64,000 bases of DNA from the NCBI GenBank assembly GCA_001792895.1, contig MARA01000035.1:186001-250000 (forward strand). The letters are read 5' to 3'. Positions 11,139 through 22,971 of the stretch are shown here, one piece after another; within the stretch, counting starts at the first letter, position 1, and every line of letters starts with the position of its first letter. The stretch comes from Lentinus brumalis. Its lineage: Eukaryota; Basidiomycota; Agaricomycetes; Polyporales; Polyporaceae. The position numbers were made by a program, and so were the translations under genes. The notes beneath the pieces were generated by a model that had not been told where the DNA came from, searched no databases, and saw only the letters and a program-made list of their open reading frames with translations.

Positions 11139-12446
11139 ATGTCCGCCGAAACCGTCCAGCTGTTTGCTTTGGGCAACCCCCTGCTCGACATGCAGGTCAC
11201 GAACGGCGAGGAGCTCCTCAAGAAGTACGACCTCAAGTCAAACGATGCTATTCTTGTGGAGGAGAAGCACAAGCCGATGTATGTCCGCTTCTCGATTCTC
11301 GATTTCTTCGTTGCTGACGAGTGCCCGAATGTAGCTACGAGGACCTCGTCAAGAACTACAAGGTCACCTACGTCGCCGGCGGCGCGTCGCAGAACGCGGC
11401 GCGCGGTGCAGCGGTACGCGTTCCCATCCTGCTCCTACAGACCCCGCGCGGTGACTAACGTCGCTCCCATGCAACCTATCACTCCATGTAGTACGTCCTG
11501 CCCCCGCACTCCGTCGTTTACACTGGTTGCGTCGGCGACGATGAGCTTGCGGAGCAGCTCAAGGCTGCGAACGACCGCGAGGGCCTTGACCACGTCTACC
11601 TCGTCAAGAAGGGCGAGAAGACGGGCGCGTGCGCGGTCATCATCACCGGGCACGACCGCTCGCTCGTCACCAACCTCGCCGCGGCGGAGAAGTTCGAGAA
11701 GTCGCACTTGTCGTCGCCCGAGGTCGCGCCGCTCGTCGACGCCGCAAAGATCTACTACGTCGAAGGATACTTCTTGACGCACGGGACGGAGTCTGCGCTC
11801 GAGCTCGCCAAGAAGGCGTCCGAGGCTGGAAAGGTACGTTCGCTTCCCTCTATCGCGCACTGCTCATGACAAGACTGATCGCATACGCCTGTACTCCTGT
11901 AGATTTTCGTCCTGAACCTCTCCGCGCCCTTCATTCCCCAGTTTTTCGCTGTCCAGCTCCAGCAGATCATGCCCTACTGCGATATCATCATCGGCAACGA
12001 GGCTGAGGCCGAAGCATGGGGCACCGCGAACGGCCTGGCCGACCCCAAAGACCTCACCGCGGTCGCGCGCGCAATCGCCTCGCAGCCCAAGTCAAACGCA
12101 TCGCGCCCGCGCACAGTCATCATCACGCACGGGCCCAAGTCGACGACGGTCGTGAACGCGGCGGACCCGGAGAACCCGAAGGTGTTCCCTGTGACGCCGC
12201 TCTCGGACACCGAGATCGTCGACACGAACGGGGCTGGCGACGCCTTTGCGGGTGGTCTGCTTGGCGGTCTTGTCCTCGGCAAGAGCATCGATGAGGCCGT
12301 CGAGGGTGGCCACAAGTTGGGTGCGATGTGTGTGCAGCAGGTACGTGTGTTTCGGTTGGGCAGTAGATGATGTTCGACGCTGACTGCCTGCTCCTACTCT
12401 GCAGGTCGGCCCTCAGTACAAGTGGCCCAAGGTCCAGATCTACTAG
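11139..12446 (+). CDS. ADO1: Adenosine kinase
   Basis: Phosphorylates adenosine to AMP, in purine salvage and in clearing adenosine from the methyl cycle. Exons 11139-11278, 11335-11413, 11492-11833, 11903-12340 and 12405-12446 join in frame to about 346 residues, the normal family length. Diagnostic segments: LFALGNPLLDMQV at the N-terminus, VTYVAGGASQNAARGAA (PfkB signature 1, substrate binding), HSVVYTGCVGDDE, and the C-terminal PfkB signature IVDTNGAGDAFAGG, whose aspartate is the catalytic base next to the GAGD anion hole. The protein ends VGPQYKWPKVQIY, also typical. Cytosolic. No disrupted frame. Confidence 0.97.
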
Positions 12447-12911
12447 AGCAACTCTACCTACTAACCCCATCTTGACATCACTGTAACTTATACCTGCAAT
12501 GCGCTTTCAACAGCGTTCTCCCCGGTTCATCCCGTTGTAGCCCAGATAGGAGCTCCCACATGTGTAGTATACGAGTCAACCATCGTCACATCTGTAGTAT
12601 CATACCCCGCATCGCAAGAATGCACAGTTTTTCCTCGTCAACGCGGGGCTTTCGTGCGTGTTTCCTCCTCCCTCTCACGGGGTTGAGCGGCGTGAAACAA
12701 GATATTCAACGGCATGCCCGGGATTATACAATGCATAATTAGACGATAAGTTGTAGGTGTATACCAATACGATACACTAACGCGGTCAACCAAGAACCGG
12801 ATACGCTCTCGTCATGATGGCGGGGGCGACGCGAGTGACTCCTGCGAGCAGAGAACGATGGTTAGAGCCACCGTGTACGACCGCAGATACTCACAGGCGA
12901 TCGTACCTGAG
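12447..12911. other. Convergent 3' region
   Basis: Lies between the 3' ends of adenosine kinase and the C2H2 factor; no gene supported. Confidence 0.4.
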
Positions 12912-14995
12912 TTAACAATTCGGCTTGACAGCTAAGGTCAGCCAACCTTGGCCAGGCGATTCGAGAGACCGATACGTACCGGGATTCAACATCGGCATTC
13001 CATCTTCCGTTACCAGCTCGTCCATCGGCGGCGGGGGCAGGGGCATCGCAGGGCCACGTTTCTGGGCATGTGCGCTGTCATCCAACATCTCCGAGTCCGG
13101 CTCTCCTATCGCGTCGGCGTCATCGTCTTGTTGGACCGAGACTTGGACTGGCACGGCGGACGGTCCAGCTTCAGTCACGGATACGACTTGCGCCGGGAGC
13201 TCAGGCTGGGGGACTTCGGTCTTGACGGCATGCGCAGCTTGCGGTGGTGATTGCGATGCAGCTTCGGACTGTAGTGAACTTTGGCTCGCAACAGCCTCGC
13301 GGATCTCCTGCTCCTTCTGGTACGCAAGGACGGCCTGCAGCGCCGCGGCTGCCATCAGAGTCGACGCATCAGGTGTCTCCGTCCCGTTCGCCTCCGCGCT
13401 GCTAGTAGTTCCATCGTGGTTTGCGGACGCCGACAGTGGCTCTGGTGGCGGCCCTACCGCTTCTTCCCTAGTTGACGATGTAGCATGCACAGACCCAGGC
13501 CCAGACATGTCTGCGTCGTGGCTGACGGAGGCGTCCCTCGGCGCTTCGGCGCTTGTGTTCCGCAGCGCGGACTCTGGTGGGCCGACGCCATTCGTGTGTC
13601 CGTTTGATTGCTCGAGCAGCTCAGGGTTGATTTGCGAGGGTGGGGTGGCATGGGCATACCCGGGGGACGGTAGTATGGTGCGGGGTAGTATGGGATGTAC
13701 ATCCCAGGAGGCGGTGGGGGCATGCCCTGGCTGTCCGGGCCCCAGTGCGGGGATGGTGCCGATGCCGGTGCTGGCGTGGGTTGCCAATTTCCTCGCGTAG
13801 CTGATGTAGGGAGTCCGATGGGTGTGGGGGGATAGTTGGGGTCCATCATCATCATTCCTGGAGGTGGGGGCGATGCACTGGAGAGTATCCAGAGTAGTAG
13901 CTATCTGTATGCCGCGACGTCAAGACACTCGTCAATGCAGGCTATGGGTGCTGTCGCTGACCTTGTATGGTGTGGGATCGATAGTAGCTGGAGGTGCGAC
14001 TGGACGAACCTGCGTTGCTGCCCGCCGGGGGAGAGCCATTTGGGCTGCCTTCGCCTTGACCTACGGAAACGGTTCCAGCCGGACTAGGGGATCTTGATCC
14101 TGAGGAAGCACCGTCGGCCGACTTGCCCTTCTCCGGCTCTGGTTCGATCACAACTCCATTATGGCGGGACTTTTGGTGTCGACGCAGAGCATCCGTCTAT
14201 ATGGGGTGCGCACCATCAAGTCGGCGCTTTGAGTTACGCAGCGGGGGAGCACGGGCAAGCAGGAACGTACTCGGGTGAAGGTAGCATCACATTGGGACAT
14301 TGACTAGATACACGTTGAGTTGAGCGCGGATAGCGTAACGCCATGACTCCAATGAAACGTACAATCCGGGAACAGAGTGCGTCTTGGTTGTCCGCTGGTG
14401 CCTCTTCAGGTCTGCCTCGCGCGCAAGACCTTCTTGCACCCATCCATCTTACACGGCCATGATCCTGTGTCGGGCTTCTTCTTCACACTGCTCGAGGGCG
14501 CGGAGGACGTCTTCTTCTTGCTTTCTTTCTTCTCGTCGGACTAGAAACGAACATGGCGGGGTGGTAAGTACAGGCGGAGGCGGGGGCGGGGCCAGCCACA
14601 GCGAAGATAGAAGTCCGCTGTGGCAGAAGTGGCTGAAGCGATAATTCAGCTGATCGCGCGGCCGCGCTCTGCTCACCGTCTGTTTCGCCTGCTGCCTGAC
14701 CATCCGAAAGACTATCCAATGTCTGCGGCGATGACCTGAGCACGTTCGTCGTTGTCCCCGGCGTCGGGCGTCGAGGGCGGGAAGCGTGCGGTGGCTGGGC
14801 TGTGGCTGCGAGCTGGCGGGGTCTTGGAGAGGACACACACGCGTCTATCCGCGGTTCCGAACGCTCCGGCCCATGTGACACACCTGTGACCGCGTCCCTG
14901 TCACGCGCGTCCTCCGTTGAAGCTTTGAAGCTTTGAAGTTCGGCTGCTTTCCACCCAACTTCGACGAGGCGCATCACAGAGGTGAGGGCCACCAC
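12912..14995 (-). CDS. C2H2 zinc-finger transcription factor (model needs frameshift corrections)
   Basis: Reads on the minus strand from MRLVEVGWKAAELQSF (ATG at 14995 or 14974), through a Ser/Pro-rich N-terminus, to two adjacent zinc fingers and a long low-complexity C-terminus ending at 12912. Finger 1 is CKMDGCKKV.AREADLKRHQ (about 14465-14375). Finger 2 is CP.CDATFTR joined across an intron to TDALRRHQKSRH (about 14298-14150). The tail includes EPEPEKGKSADGASSGS, a Pro/Tyr-rich part (MYIPYYPAPYYRPPG) and PPSQINPELLEQSNGH. Keeping frame needs one extra base at each of about 14425 (T run), 14294, 13867 (C5) and 13642 (C3); all are in homopolymers, suggesting sequencing deletions rather than decay. 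Presumed nuclear regulator; target genes unknown. Its last 386 bases are duplicated at 5542-5927. Confidence 0.75.
12936..13321 (-). repeat. Source copy of the 386-bp duplication
   Basis: Partner of 5542-5927. Here the segment is continuous with the rest of the transcription-factor coding sequence, so this is the parental copy. It covers the C-terminal coding part up to about 25 bases before the stop codon. Confidence 0.9.
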
Positions 14996-15551
14996 CGCGT
15001 TCTGGTGGCTAAAGCAGTACTAAGTGCCAACTAGGATCGCTTGGAATACACTTCGCGTCCATGCAATCGCTTGCGAGCTCTTAGGACTTCTTGCGGAGTT
15101 AAGAACGCACCGAAGTCTATACCCCCCAATCTACGCGATGCCCCGACACCTACATTACAGACCGTCCGGGTGACCCTTCGAGCTCCCATACCAGTCTGGG
15201 TTGCAACCGCGATGCGGGCACATTCAGAACTTGACCGTGTCAATAGCTCCATCACCGGTCTGTATCGCGATGGCATACAACCCTTGTAGTCTACATTGCG
15301 ACCCGGTCTTCGATCAGTCGTGAACTGAATCTACTAGGGCCCAGGAACACCGGCTAGGCTACGTCGAAGAACATAGCATCACGATTTAGTCCGCTCAAGT
15401 GCAGTAGGACACGTACGTCAAGTTGCGATCCTGACCGCTCAGATACGGAGTTCGCAAATCCTATGGTCGGATTGTCGGAACGACACTGGCATCCGCTGCG
15501 GTAGAACACGTCGAGGAGCACAACTGACCGTCGGGTGTGCGTCTGCAATGC
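14996..15551. other. Divergent promoter region
   Basis: Lies between the 5' ends of the zinc-finger gene and the kinase gene. No gene supported. Confidence 0.4.
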
Positions 15552-15558
15552 ATATAAG
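15552..15558 (+). promoter_or_regulatory. TATA box of the kinase gene
   Basis: ATATAAG about 120 bases upstream of the kinase start codon at 15676, followed by a pyrimidine-rich leader. Confidence 0.4.
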
Positions 15559-15675
15559 GAGGACCAGTCTGTGCTGTAAGCTCTCCATCCTTCTTACCTC
15601 TTCGTTCCTGGTGAACGTACTTCTCCGTCGCTTGCACTCTGCATTGACTAGCTCTTGCTCTGCGCTTCCTTCACC

Positions 15676-16907
15676 ATGTCCTTCGCCTCTGACACCCTCC
15701 CCAACTTCACCGGCTGCACCCTTGACAAGCGCTATGAACTCACCAAGCTGCTCGGGTCTGGGACCTACGGCGTCGTCTACAAGGCCATAGACCATAGTGC
15801 GAAGCCCGAGTCCGACTCGCGCTTTTGTGCCGTCAAAATCATCAAAAGAAAGGCCGCTCACCCACAGAGGTCGAGACCGTCCGTCGCGAAGTCACTTTAC
15901 ACGGCTTTGTCTCCGACCACCCCAACGTCGTCACCCTCCACGACTGCATCGAGGACGAAAAATACTTCTACATCATCCTCGAATACATCTCCGGTGGAGA
16001 TCTCTTCTCGCAGATCTGCGACAAGCAGGCCTACATCAACGACGACGAGCTGCTGCGCAGCGCGTTCCTCTCCCTCGTCGACGCCGTCGAGGCATGCCAC
16101 GACGCGAAGATCGCTCACCGCGACATCAAGCCTGAGAACGTCCTTACTACCGCGGACGGTTCGAAGGTCTTCCTCGCCGACTTCGGTCTCGCTACCACCA
16201 AGCGCATGATCGACGAACACGGCGTCGGCACCTCCATCTATATGGCACCTGGTAAGTCTCACACCGTTCCCTCCGAGTGATCCCCTGCTCATGAGCTTTG
16301 CAGAATGTGTGGACTCCGGATCGGGCACATACTGCACCCGCTCCGCCGACATCTGGGCCCTTGGGATGATTTTCGCGAACATGATCAGCTCGCGCAACCC
16401 TGGCAGAAGGCCGTCCTCAAGGACAAGGGCTTTGCCCTCTATGTCGACAACCACGACTTCCTCTACGACACCATGCCTATCTCCGAGGAGGCGCACACCA
16501 TCCTCCAGCGCATCTTCACTATTAACCCTCTGCGCCGCATCACCCTCTCCAAGCTTCGCCGCGCTATCGAGAATGTCGATACGTTCTTCCGTCCCACCGA
16601 GGACGTGGCGGAGGCGATCCCGACCAAGACGCGCACGCTGTCGAACAAAGTCACGGAGTTTGATACTCTGGCCGAGGAGCTCGGTCTCCACTACCAGGCC
16701 CGCGCCAGCACCACTTCCTACGTCGAGTCCACCACCACCACACCTGAGCTGAGCCCCTCGTGCTCGCGCTCGACATCCCAGGATTCGGACATGGAGAGCA
16801 GCGGGGCCATCACCCCTCCGGAGGGGCTTGATGCCCCGAAGTCGGTCGTTGTGCCGAAGGATCTCGAAATGGCGCAGGAACGCCTCAATGCCCTCATTCT
16901 CCTGTAG
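15676..16907 (+). CDS. Ran1/Sks1-like serine/threonine protein kinase
   Basis: Starts MSFASDTLPNFTGCTLDKRY and has all kinase landmarks: glycine loop LGSGTYGVVYKA, VAIK-type lysine in CAVKII, catalytic loop HRDIKPENVL, DFG in FLADFGLATT, and APE completed across an intron (16252-16303) as MAPECVDSG. The insert GTYCTRSADIWALGMIFANM and the C-lobe block TILQRIFTINPLRRITLSKL are typical of the fungal Ran1/Ksp1/Sks1 group, which act in nutrient and developmental control. A Ser/Thr-rich tail follows. Two single-base gaps disturb the frame, one at about 15844 (A4 where A5 is expected) and one at about 16398 (CCC before TGG of an NPWQK motif). Catalytic residues are intact on both sides, so I treat it as a functional gene with sequence errors; a pseudogene is the alternative. 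Confidence 0.85.
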
Positions 16908-17182
16908 GCGGATGATACCCACATAGAGTCATGGACTTGGATACTTGCATCACCATAGAGCCCATCATCTCATTGTTACTACACCTCATAGACTTTCGTC
17001 ATATTTATATGCTATTTATACAACACCTCGAAGCGAAGTGTACATATGTGCGAGACGACCAGTAAGTCGGGACGGTACAGTAAGTAGCAGGGATCACTTC
17101 TCGCCGCGCAATTGCCCAGAATCGGCATCCGTGGCGGCATCGACGCCGGTCGTGAATACGACTTGTCGTATCGTGGGGCTGC

Positions 17183-18293
17183 CTAGGGGAGACAAGAGGA
17201 GCCCGTGGTAAAGTTCGAAGTCGTGAGACGACTATGCTTGTGTTGTGGACCCGTACTGAACTCCATGCTCGGCAGCGAGGGTGTATCCATCGTCCTCTCC
17301 GTCCACGCGGTACCGTCCGCGACCCGATAAATGATCAGGTACGTCGAGATTTGCTAGACACAGAACCTCAGCGAGCGGGTCGCAACTAGTGCAGAAACTG
17401 TAGAGCCTACCTGGGAAGGTCCCATGAACGCTAGCCACACCTGGTTGATGGGCTTGTTCAGGGCGTATGAAATGAGGAAAGCGATGGCGAAGACAGAGTA
17501 TAGGGCCGCAGATTCGACGAAGAGCGTCACGAGCGAGAGGTAGTGCCGTACGTGCTCAGCAGGGAGGAATCGGAGGTGCATGCGGCGGTAGGCCAGGAGC
17601 CGCGCAACGATGAGGGCTGTGAGGATAACGTTGATCCCAAAGGATAGTGCATAGTATGCTGTCCCGAACGCGAGGGGCTTCTTGCTGTACTCAAGTTGAA
17701 ACGCCGGGGTGGGTAGACTCGAGCGTCCAGAACGTCCCCATGACTGTCGGGCGATATACACTTGGGTGAGCCTCGCCTTCTCAGAGCAACGGTCGCTGTG
17801 TCTCACCGAACGATGCCACGAGCACGATAAAAGGAAAGAAAGTGACGATATAGGCAACGGCTCGTCCCGAGGCGGTCCAGATGACCCAGCAGCGCCAAAG
17901 CTACGAACGACCGTTAGTCGAGGATTGCAGATGTGTGGTATTCAGTCCGCTTACCACGAGCAGAACGCACAGGAAGGTGAGGATAAACACAGTTGAATCG
18001 AAGAGGACATCGACCGGGTGGCTTTGGGTCTCCAAGAAGTAGACCCAAGGGCCTCGCCGCGGGGTAATTGCGGTTCTCGATATACATATCCTGGACAGTA
18101 CGTGCCTGGACAATACTGGTAATCGTCTGGACGGTGAGCAATAAGCTGATATAGCACAGAAGAAGGCGGGTCTTGATGCTCCTCTTCCGTTGCTTCCAGA
18201 GGTACTGTGCGCATTTCGCCCCGCCCAGAGGACGAGCTGGACATGTCGCGCACAGTAAATCAAGAAGCCAGCCCGGCGCATGTTCCAGGGCAT
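17183..18293 (-). CDS. Multi-pass membrane protein of a basidiomycete-specific family, 5' end probably lost
   Basis: Minus-strand exons encode hydrophobic helices. In order they read AQYLWKQRKRSIKTRLLLCY, SLLLTVQTITSIVQARTVQ, FDSTVFILTFLCVLLV, LWRCWVIWTASGRAVAYIV, FFPFIVLVASF, GTAYYALSFGINVILTALIV, LVTLFVESAALYSVFAIAFL, and a tail IYRVADGTAWTERT ending at 17183. Introns lie near 17940-17899, 17803-17760 and 17431-17370. Members of this Agaricomycete seven-helix family have no defined function known to me; they usually have about two more helices at the N-terminus. Here the coding sequence meets telomeric repeats eight bases beyond the ATG at 18293, so the N-terminus and promoter are missing. 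Frame corrections are needed near 18214 (AAA run), 18055 and 17697. Confidence 0.65.
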
Positions 18294-18300
18294 ACCTCGA

Positions 18301-18421
18301 TAACTAACTAACCTAACCCTAACCCTAACCCTAACCCTAACCCTAACCCTAACCTAACCCTAACCCTAACCCTAACCCTAACCCTAACCCTAACCCTAAC
18401 CCTAACCCTAACCCTAACCCT
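18301..18421. repeat. Interstitial telomeric repeat array, (CCCTAA)n
   Basis: About 19-20 tandem CCCTAA units, with two shortened units (ACCTAA) near 18310 and 18350, and a short degenerate run (TAACTAACTAACC) at the left edge. TTAGGG is the standard telomere repeat of filamentous fungi. The top strand reads CCCTAA, the orientation of a left chromosome end facing rightward sequence. It separates a truncated gene on the left from a MULE terminus only eight bases away on the right. Confidence 0.97.
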
Positions 18422-18428
18422 GCCATCG

Positions 18429-18570
18429 ACTTGACGTTAATCTCCCACCCGGTTTTCCTGGCCTTTCAAACTCCGCTCAGGTCCATCATCCGGGGCTCAC
18501 AGCCACTTCGTCCCGGGCCTCCGGAGCCCAGACCAGGATCGGGCGCCTATCAACTCCGAACTTTGTTCCG
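18429..18570. repeat. Left terminal inverted repeat of the MULE
   Basis: Begins ACTTGACGTTAATCTCCC. Reverse complement of 22830-22971 over 142 bases with one mismatch near 18539. Confidence 0.93.
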
Positions 18571-19172
18571 GTTACTTATGCGAGCTTATAAGTGATTACT
18601 TACTGGAGAGACCGTAGTCGTGAAAGACCGAATTGTTAAGGAACCGCCGAGAGACTCAAAGTGCCCTTAATGCCTCCGACGTACTCTATGCATGCTGGGC
18701 TATATGGCAAAATAGTTTTTGAGCAGTTGATCTCAATAGAATGTGGAGAGTCAGTTGTTATTGATAATTACTGACTGCTTATAGTTCGATTTAGCGCCGT
18801 ATAGCGGAGGTCTCAAGCAGTATTGATCAAGGCTTTCTGGGGTCGAAAACGGTTTCTTACCCATCTTGAATGCTCAATAAAGCAAATGTAAGCAGTGATA
18901 CGGCACTGGTTGTAGCTAGACTTTGGGAATAATTCAACTAAGTCCGCGAGTTGGCGCTTAGCCTCGCCTTATAGCCGTACTTACCGGCTGCTTACCGGCT
19001 GCTTGTTTGCTTACTTACGCAATACTTATCATGCTTATCCAGGAGGTCTACTACGTGTTTGCAACAACTACTGTAGACTTCACATAGAGTAATTATGGAG
19101 AACTGTGAGGCGGCGTTATGAGTACATCAATACATGAGATACAGCCCATAGCACTAGAGCTGAGAGTAGGAC
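18571..19172. other. Subterminal non-coding region of the MULE
   Basis: AT-richer than the surroundings, with several TTACTTA/TAAGTA-type words. No gene seen; lies between the left TIR and the 3' end of the transposase gene. Confidence 0.5.
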
Positions 19173-22100
19173 TTACGGAAATTTGTAGCCAATTATGTCT
19201 CGAAGTGCAGGCTGACCACGAACGTTCGCATTTGTGGTGGACATAGTGCGACGTTTGAGTTCCTGTTCTATGTTTGTCACCCAGTCAACTGCCGGCTTGA
19301 CGGCTCTCTTCGCGTTGGCCAGGAACCTTGGCTCTGCTCGCTCTGCTTGTTCCTCAAGTATGTCTGCTCCTAAGCGAAGCTTCCGGGCCATCTCTAACAA
19401 ACTGACAAGCTCCGTGTCATCGAGCTATCGCATCAGCACTACCTCTGTTGGTGTTTGATCAGACAGACTTACCTCAAATCCGGCATCTCCGCCTGCCCGA
19501 GACCTCATAAGTCCGTCCGCTCCTGTTGGGGGCGGCTTATTAGGCGAAGAGTCAATCTGTGTATAGTAATCGCATCAGACGTTCGGGCAAAACAGCAGAT
19601 TGACTGCTTACTGGAGAAGACGGCACAACTCCGGGCAGTTCGGGCAGTTCGGGCATCTCGGCATCCTCGGACTGCAGCATTCTCACTTGACTTGCAGAAG
19701 AAGACTTGCCCTTCCCCGGCATGCGAGTGAGCCACGCATGCGGCATACGGGACTCTGGAGGGGCAGCAGTGGCATTGTTGATGGGGACGGTGTAGAAGGG
19801 CGGGATGCGGTAACGGGCCACCGTCACCCACCACTTGGGAGACTGGGACCCGGCAGCTTGCACGAGATGCTTGCAGAGTACGTACGAGTGATACTTTTGA
19901 GCACCACAGTCGCAGGTAAAGGATTCCAGCACCGTCTTGTATGAGCCTTTGATAGGGACGGATAGAAGTCGTTTCCATGCGCGTTTGAGTGCCTTCTGCA
20001 TATGAGTGAGAGATCGAGGTCGTCCGGGCCGTGCGTCCTTGATGATGCTCTGTAAAGTGACGCGATATGGCGGGAGAGTTCTTGTTACAATAGCGTAGAC
20101 GACGAGATCGACGGGGGGCGGTTGTATAGATGAAGGACTAGACGTTTGAGGTTGCGCCAGAGAGCCTCAACCATCATAGTCGTGCGTTTGCATGGAATTG
20201 CGGTGGGGTATGCTGACCTTGCCCACAACTTCCAACGCTCACGCCGGTACCATGAGTTCCAGAGGTACGCCCACACTTCGCAGAGGTTGTTAGCTTTGCA
20301 GTGTCGATATGTCTCTTCGACAGCGTCTCGCCAGATCTCTTCGGCGTTCCTGGGTACTCCGTGTCGTTCTGGGAGCAGCGAGTGTTGGGATGCATGCTTT
20401 GCGAATAGGCGTAGTATCGTCAGCCGGTGAGGTAGCGGGCAGAAGGAGTACGTAGCCTTGTCTACTGGCTGTTTGCCACGCTCTGCCTCGTCCACAGGCT
20501 CGCTCTCATTGATGTTCCCGGTGTCGTTCATGAAGTCGTCGACCTGCGCTCGAATGTCGTCCTTGTCCCGTGCGTCCCACTCAACCTCATCATCTACATG
20601 TCCCCAGTCCTGAATGTCTTCATCGTCATCTGCGTACTTCTGTCCGCTGCCTGTCCAGAAGGCCTCCTCGTCGCTTTTGTTTCCGTCCTCGCCGCCCTCG
20701 TTGCCTTGCATCTCGACCAATAGCTCGATACCCCGTGAAGGCTGCACTCCGTGTCCGTCCTGAGCTTCAACGTCGAAGCACTCCATCTCCGGAACACCCT
20801 CAGCCTGCTCACCGCTCGTGGAGGGCCTTGGATTGCGCGTGGCTGCAAGAGCTCGCGTGACGTCGTCCGGGCGAAGCACGATTCGAGGGATTGACTGAGT
20901 TAGAACTGTCGGGCGGCCGTTGATGAGCAGCCGCACTCGAGGCAGGGGTTTCTCTGGAGGTGCAGGGATCTGTGGGCAACTTGAAAGTTAATACGAGTAC
21001 TCATTCATATGAGTTTGGTACTGTACCGCTATGGATCTGTCACGTTGACCAACCGGCAGGAAGTTAACATCAATGAAAGAGAACTCCCTGTGGGCCTCCT
21101 CGGCGTTGTAATGTGCAGGAGTTTCCTTCGTCTTCGCCATGCGTTGCTTGACGGCGCGGATTCCATGCCAAAAGCATAACTGCTGTTTTGCGTCCGGCCA
21201 GACTGCGTTCATGGCATTGATTTCTGACCAGTCTTTATCGGTGAGCGTGAACTCCGGCTCGACACCTAGAGTCTTGAGGCAACGAAGGAAGCGTTCTAGG
21301 ACTGCCTGCTTCGCTCCTGAAGCCGCTTCCGGGGACGTCGCAATGAGAAGAAATGCGAGAGGAATCCCGGAGCCGTTCGCATCCGCAACGGCGCTGAACA
21401 ACTCGAAGTTCCCGTTGTTCGTGTTCCCTGATCATAACGTAAGTACCGGAGGAAGAGAGACGTGCGTGTGCCCGTGCTACTCACATGTAGAATCCATAGC
21501 TAGCTCTTGAGTCCTCGCGCCCCACACGCCGACGAAATCGGTCACCTGGAACGCAAGGACCTTTGTCCCGGGTTCAGCCTGTACATCCAAGAGTGCGACA
21601 TGGTGGTCGCCGCTGTTCTTCTCCAGGTACATACGCGCTGACTCGAGAGGATCGGGCGCAAGCTTCCACTCGTCCCTACTGACTATGTGCCAGTAATAGT
21701 ATACCGCCTTCGCTTGGAACGGTATGTGCACGTCGTCGACCGCTTTTCCATCGGTTTCCTTGCGCACAATATGCGCCCAAATCTATCCCAGATGTCGAGA
21801 TCATCGACCTTGGAATATCAAGGCAGAGCAGCACTTGTGCTTACCTGTCCCGGAGTTTGAGTACTCGCCTGCTTCTTGATGTAGTCCTTCCATTTGTCAG
21901 GAAGGGTGATGTCCAAATATGCGACGTGATGGCAGTCGTGCTTCATTCTGATAATCATGTCGTATGAGTCCTTCTTTACCATGACGTATAACCAGCCGGC
22001 GCATGAGAAGCGATCCATGCGGCGTGTAGTGCGAGCCTTGTCTCCTTTTGGAACCTTGACCTTGTGTTCGCGGCTCTCGGACTGAGCACAGCTGAATGCG

Positions 22101-22582
22101 AACTCTGTGTCCCCTGCGCGGTGACGTGCCTTCTTGCGCTCGAAGCTATATGTCATGTATTGAAAGGACACCATATGAGAGATTAGCTGTACTCACGTCC
22201 AGTGCCACAGTAGATGCTTCTCCAGTAACTCCGCTATCCCACATGCGCGCGCTTTCTCTCCTGCTTCTAGAGGTCCGGCCTCGAGGGCAGACACATGCGC
22301 CTTGATGTCCATCGGCCCGTCCTTGGCAGCTGATAGCGTCGCGAGGAATGCTGGCATGCTGATGACATCTAGCATGCTCTCATTGGCATGGTCTTGAACC
22401 GCCGTCTCACATGCTTCCTCCGGGAGCTTCCGCTTCTTATGCTTCCGAGCATTCTCCTTCTTCATGCAGTCGGTACATTTTGCAGTGAGCTCGCCTTTCC
22501 TGCCGCCATCGGAGTCCTTTTTGCGAATCGAGAACGCGTCCAGGGTCTTCTCGGCATGACACTCCGAGCAGACCTTGGACAT
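19173..22582 (-). CDS. MULE-superfamily transposase with SWIM zinc finger
   Basis: Multi-exon minus-strand gene starting MSKVCSECHAEKTLDAF at 22582. The N-terminus has a CxxC...CxxC zinc-binding region (CSEC, CTDC). The next exons carry a DNA-binding-like part (FSCAGWLYVMVKKDSYDMII). The DDE core has a first Asp in ELAMDST (near 21490), a second in TLTDKDWSEINA with the family block QLCFWHGIRAVKQRM (near 21170-21245), and a candidate Glu in MMVEALWRNLKRL (near 20160). Between the last two is a long acidic insertion (EDGNKSDEEAFW). A SWIM zinc finger, CDCGAQKYHSYVLCKHLV, lies at about 19850-19920. The C-terminal exon ends ALRDIIGYKFP at 19173. All core parts are present and exons join plausibly, so the element may be autonomous. 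Confidence 0.85.
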
Positions 22583-22829
22583 GCGGAAGGTGGGCGTCCC
22601 GGGGCCGGCAGAAGCAAGACTTTACGTAGCGTGAAAGAGATCAGACGAGAGCGGCGATAGGCGCTGGAAGACTTCGCGACATGAGTACAATTTGCCTCCG
22701 TCGTCGATTTGCTTCCGTCGTGTGCGTATGCCATCGAGCGAGCACTCAAGACTGCTGAGAGCTGATTGCATTGAAAGCGGACTAATAGCCGTAAGTAAGT
22801 ACTGCTTATGTATACCGGAAAGGTACTCG

Positions 22830-22971
22830 CGGAACAAAGTTCGGAGTTGATAGGCGCCCGATTCTGGTCTGGGCTCCGGAGGCCCGGGACGAAGTGGCTG
22901 TGAGCCCCGGATGATGGACCTGAGCGGAGTTTGAAAGGCCAGGAAAACCGGGTGGGAGATTAACGTCAAGT
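22830..22971. repeat. Right terminal inverted repeat of the MULE
   Basis: Reverse complement of 18429-18570; ends ...CGTCAAGT at 22971. Confidence 0.93.

Larger units (their letters stand above)
18429..22971 (-). mobile_element. MULE-type DNA transposon with 142-bp terminal inverted repeats
   Basis: The element is bounded by inverted repeats at 18429-18570 and 22830-22971 and carries one transposase gene on the minus strand. The repeats differ at a single base that I can see, implying recent activity. The expected ~9-bp target-site duplication is not visible: the nine bases to the left (ending GCCATCG) and to the right (GTCTTCAAC) do not match. This suggests that the left flank was replaced, consistent with the telomeric array there. 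Confidence 0.9.

Noticed and set aside
12925..13800. 291-codon plus-strand frame over the transcription-factor tail
   Set aside because: Mirror of the same-length real minus-strand coding sequence; Ser/Gly-biased and without motif.
15897..16922. 341-codon open frame on the minus strand over the kinase
   Set aside because: It overlaps recognisable kinase motifs on the plus strand and has no family signature.
18301..18421. Reading the telomeric repeat as a true chromosome end
   Set aside because: Unique gene sequence continues on both sides, so in this window it is internal.
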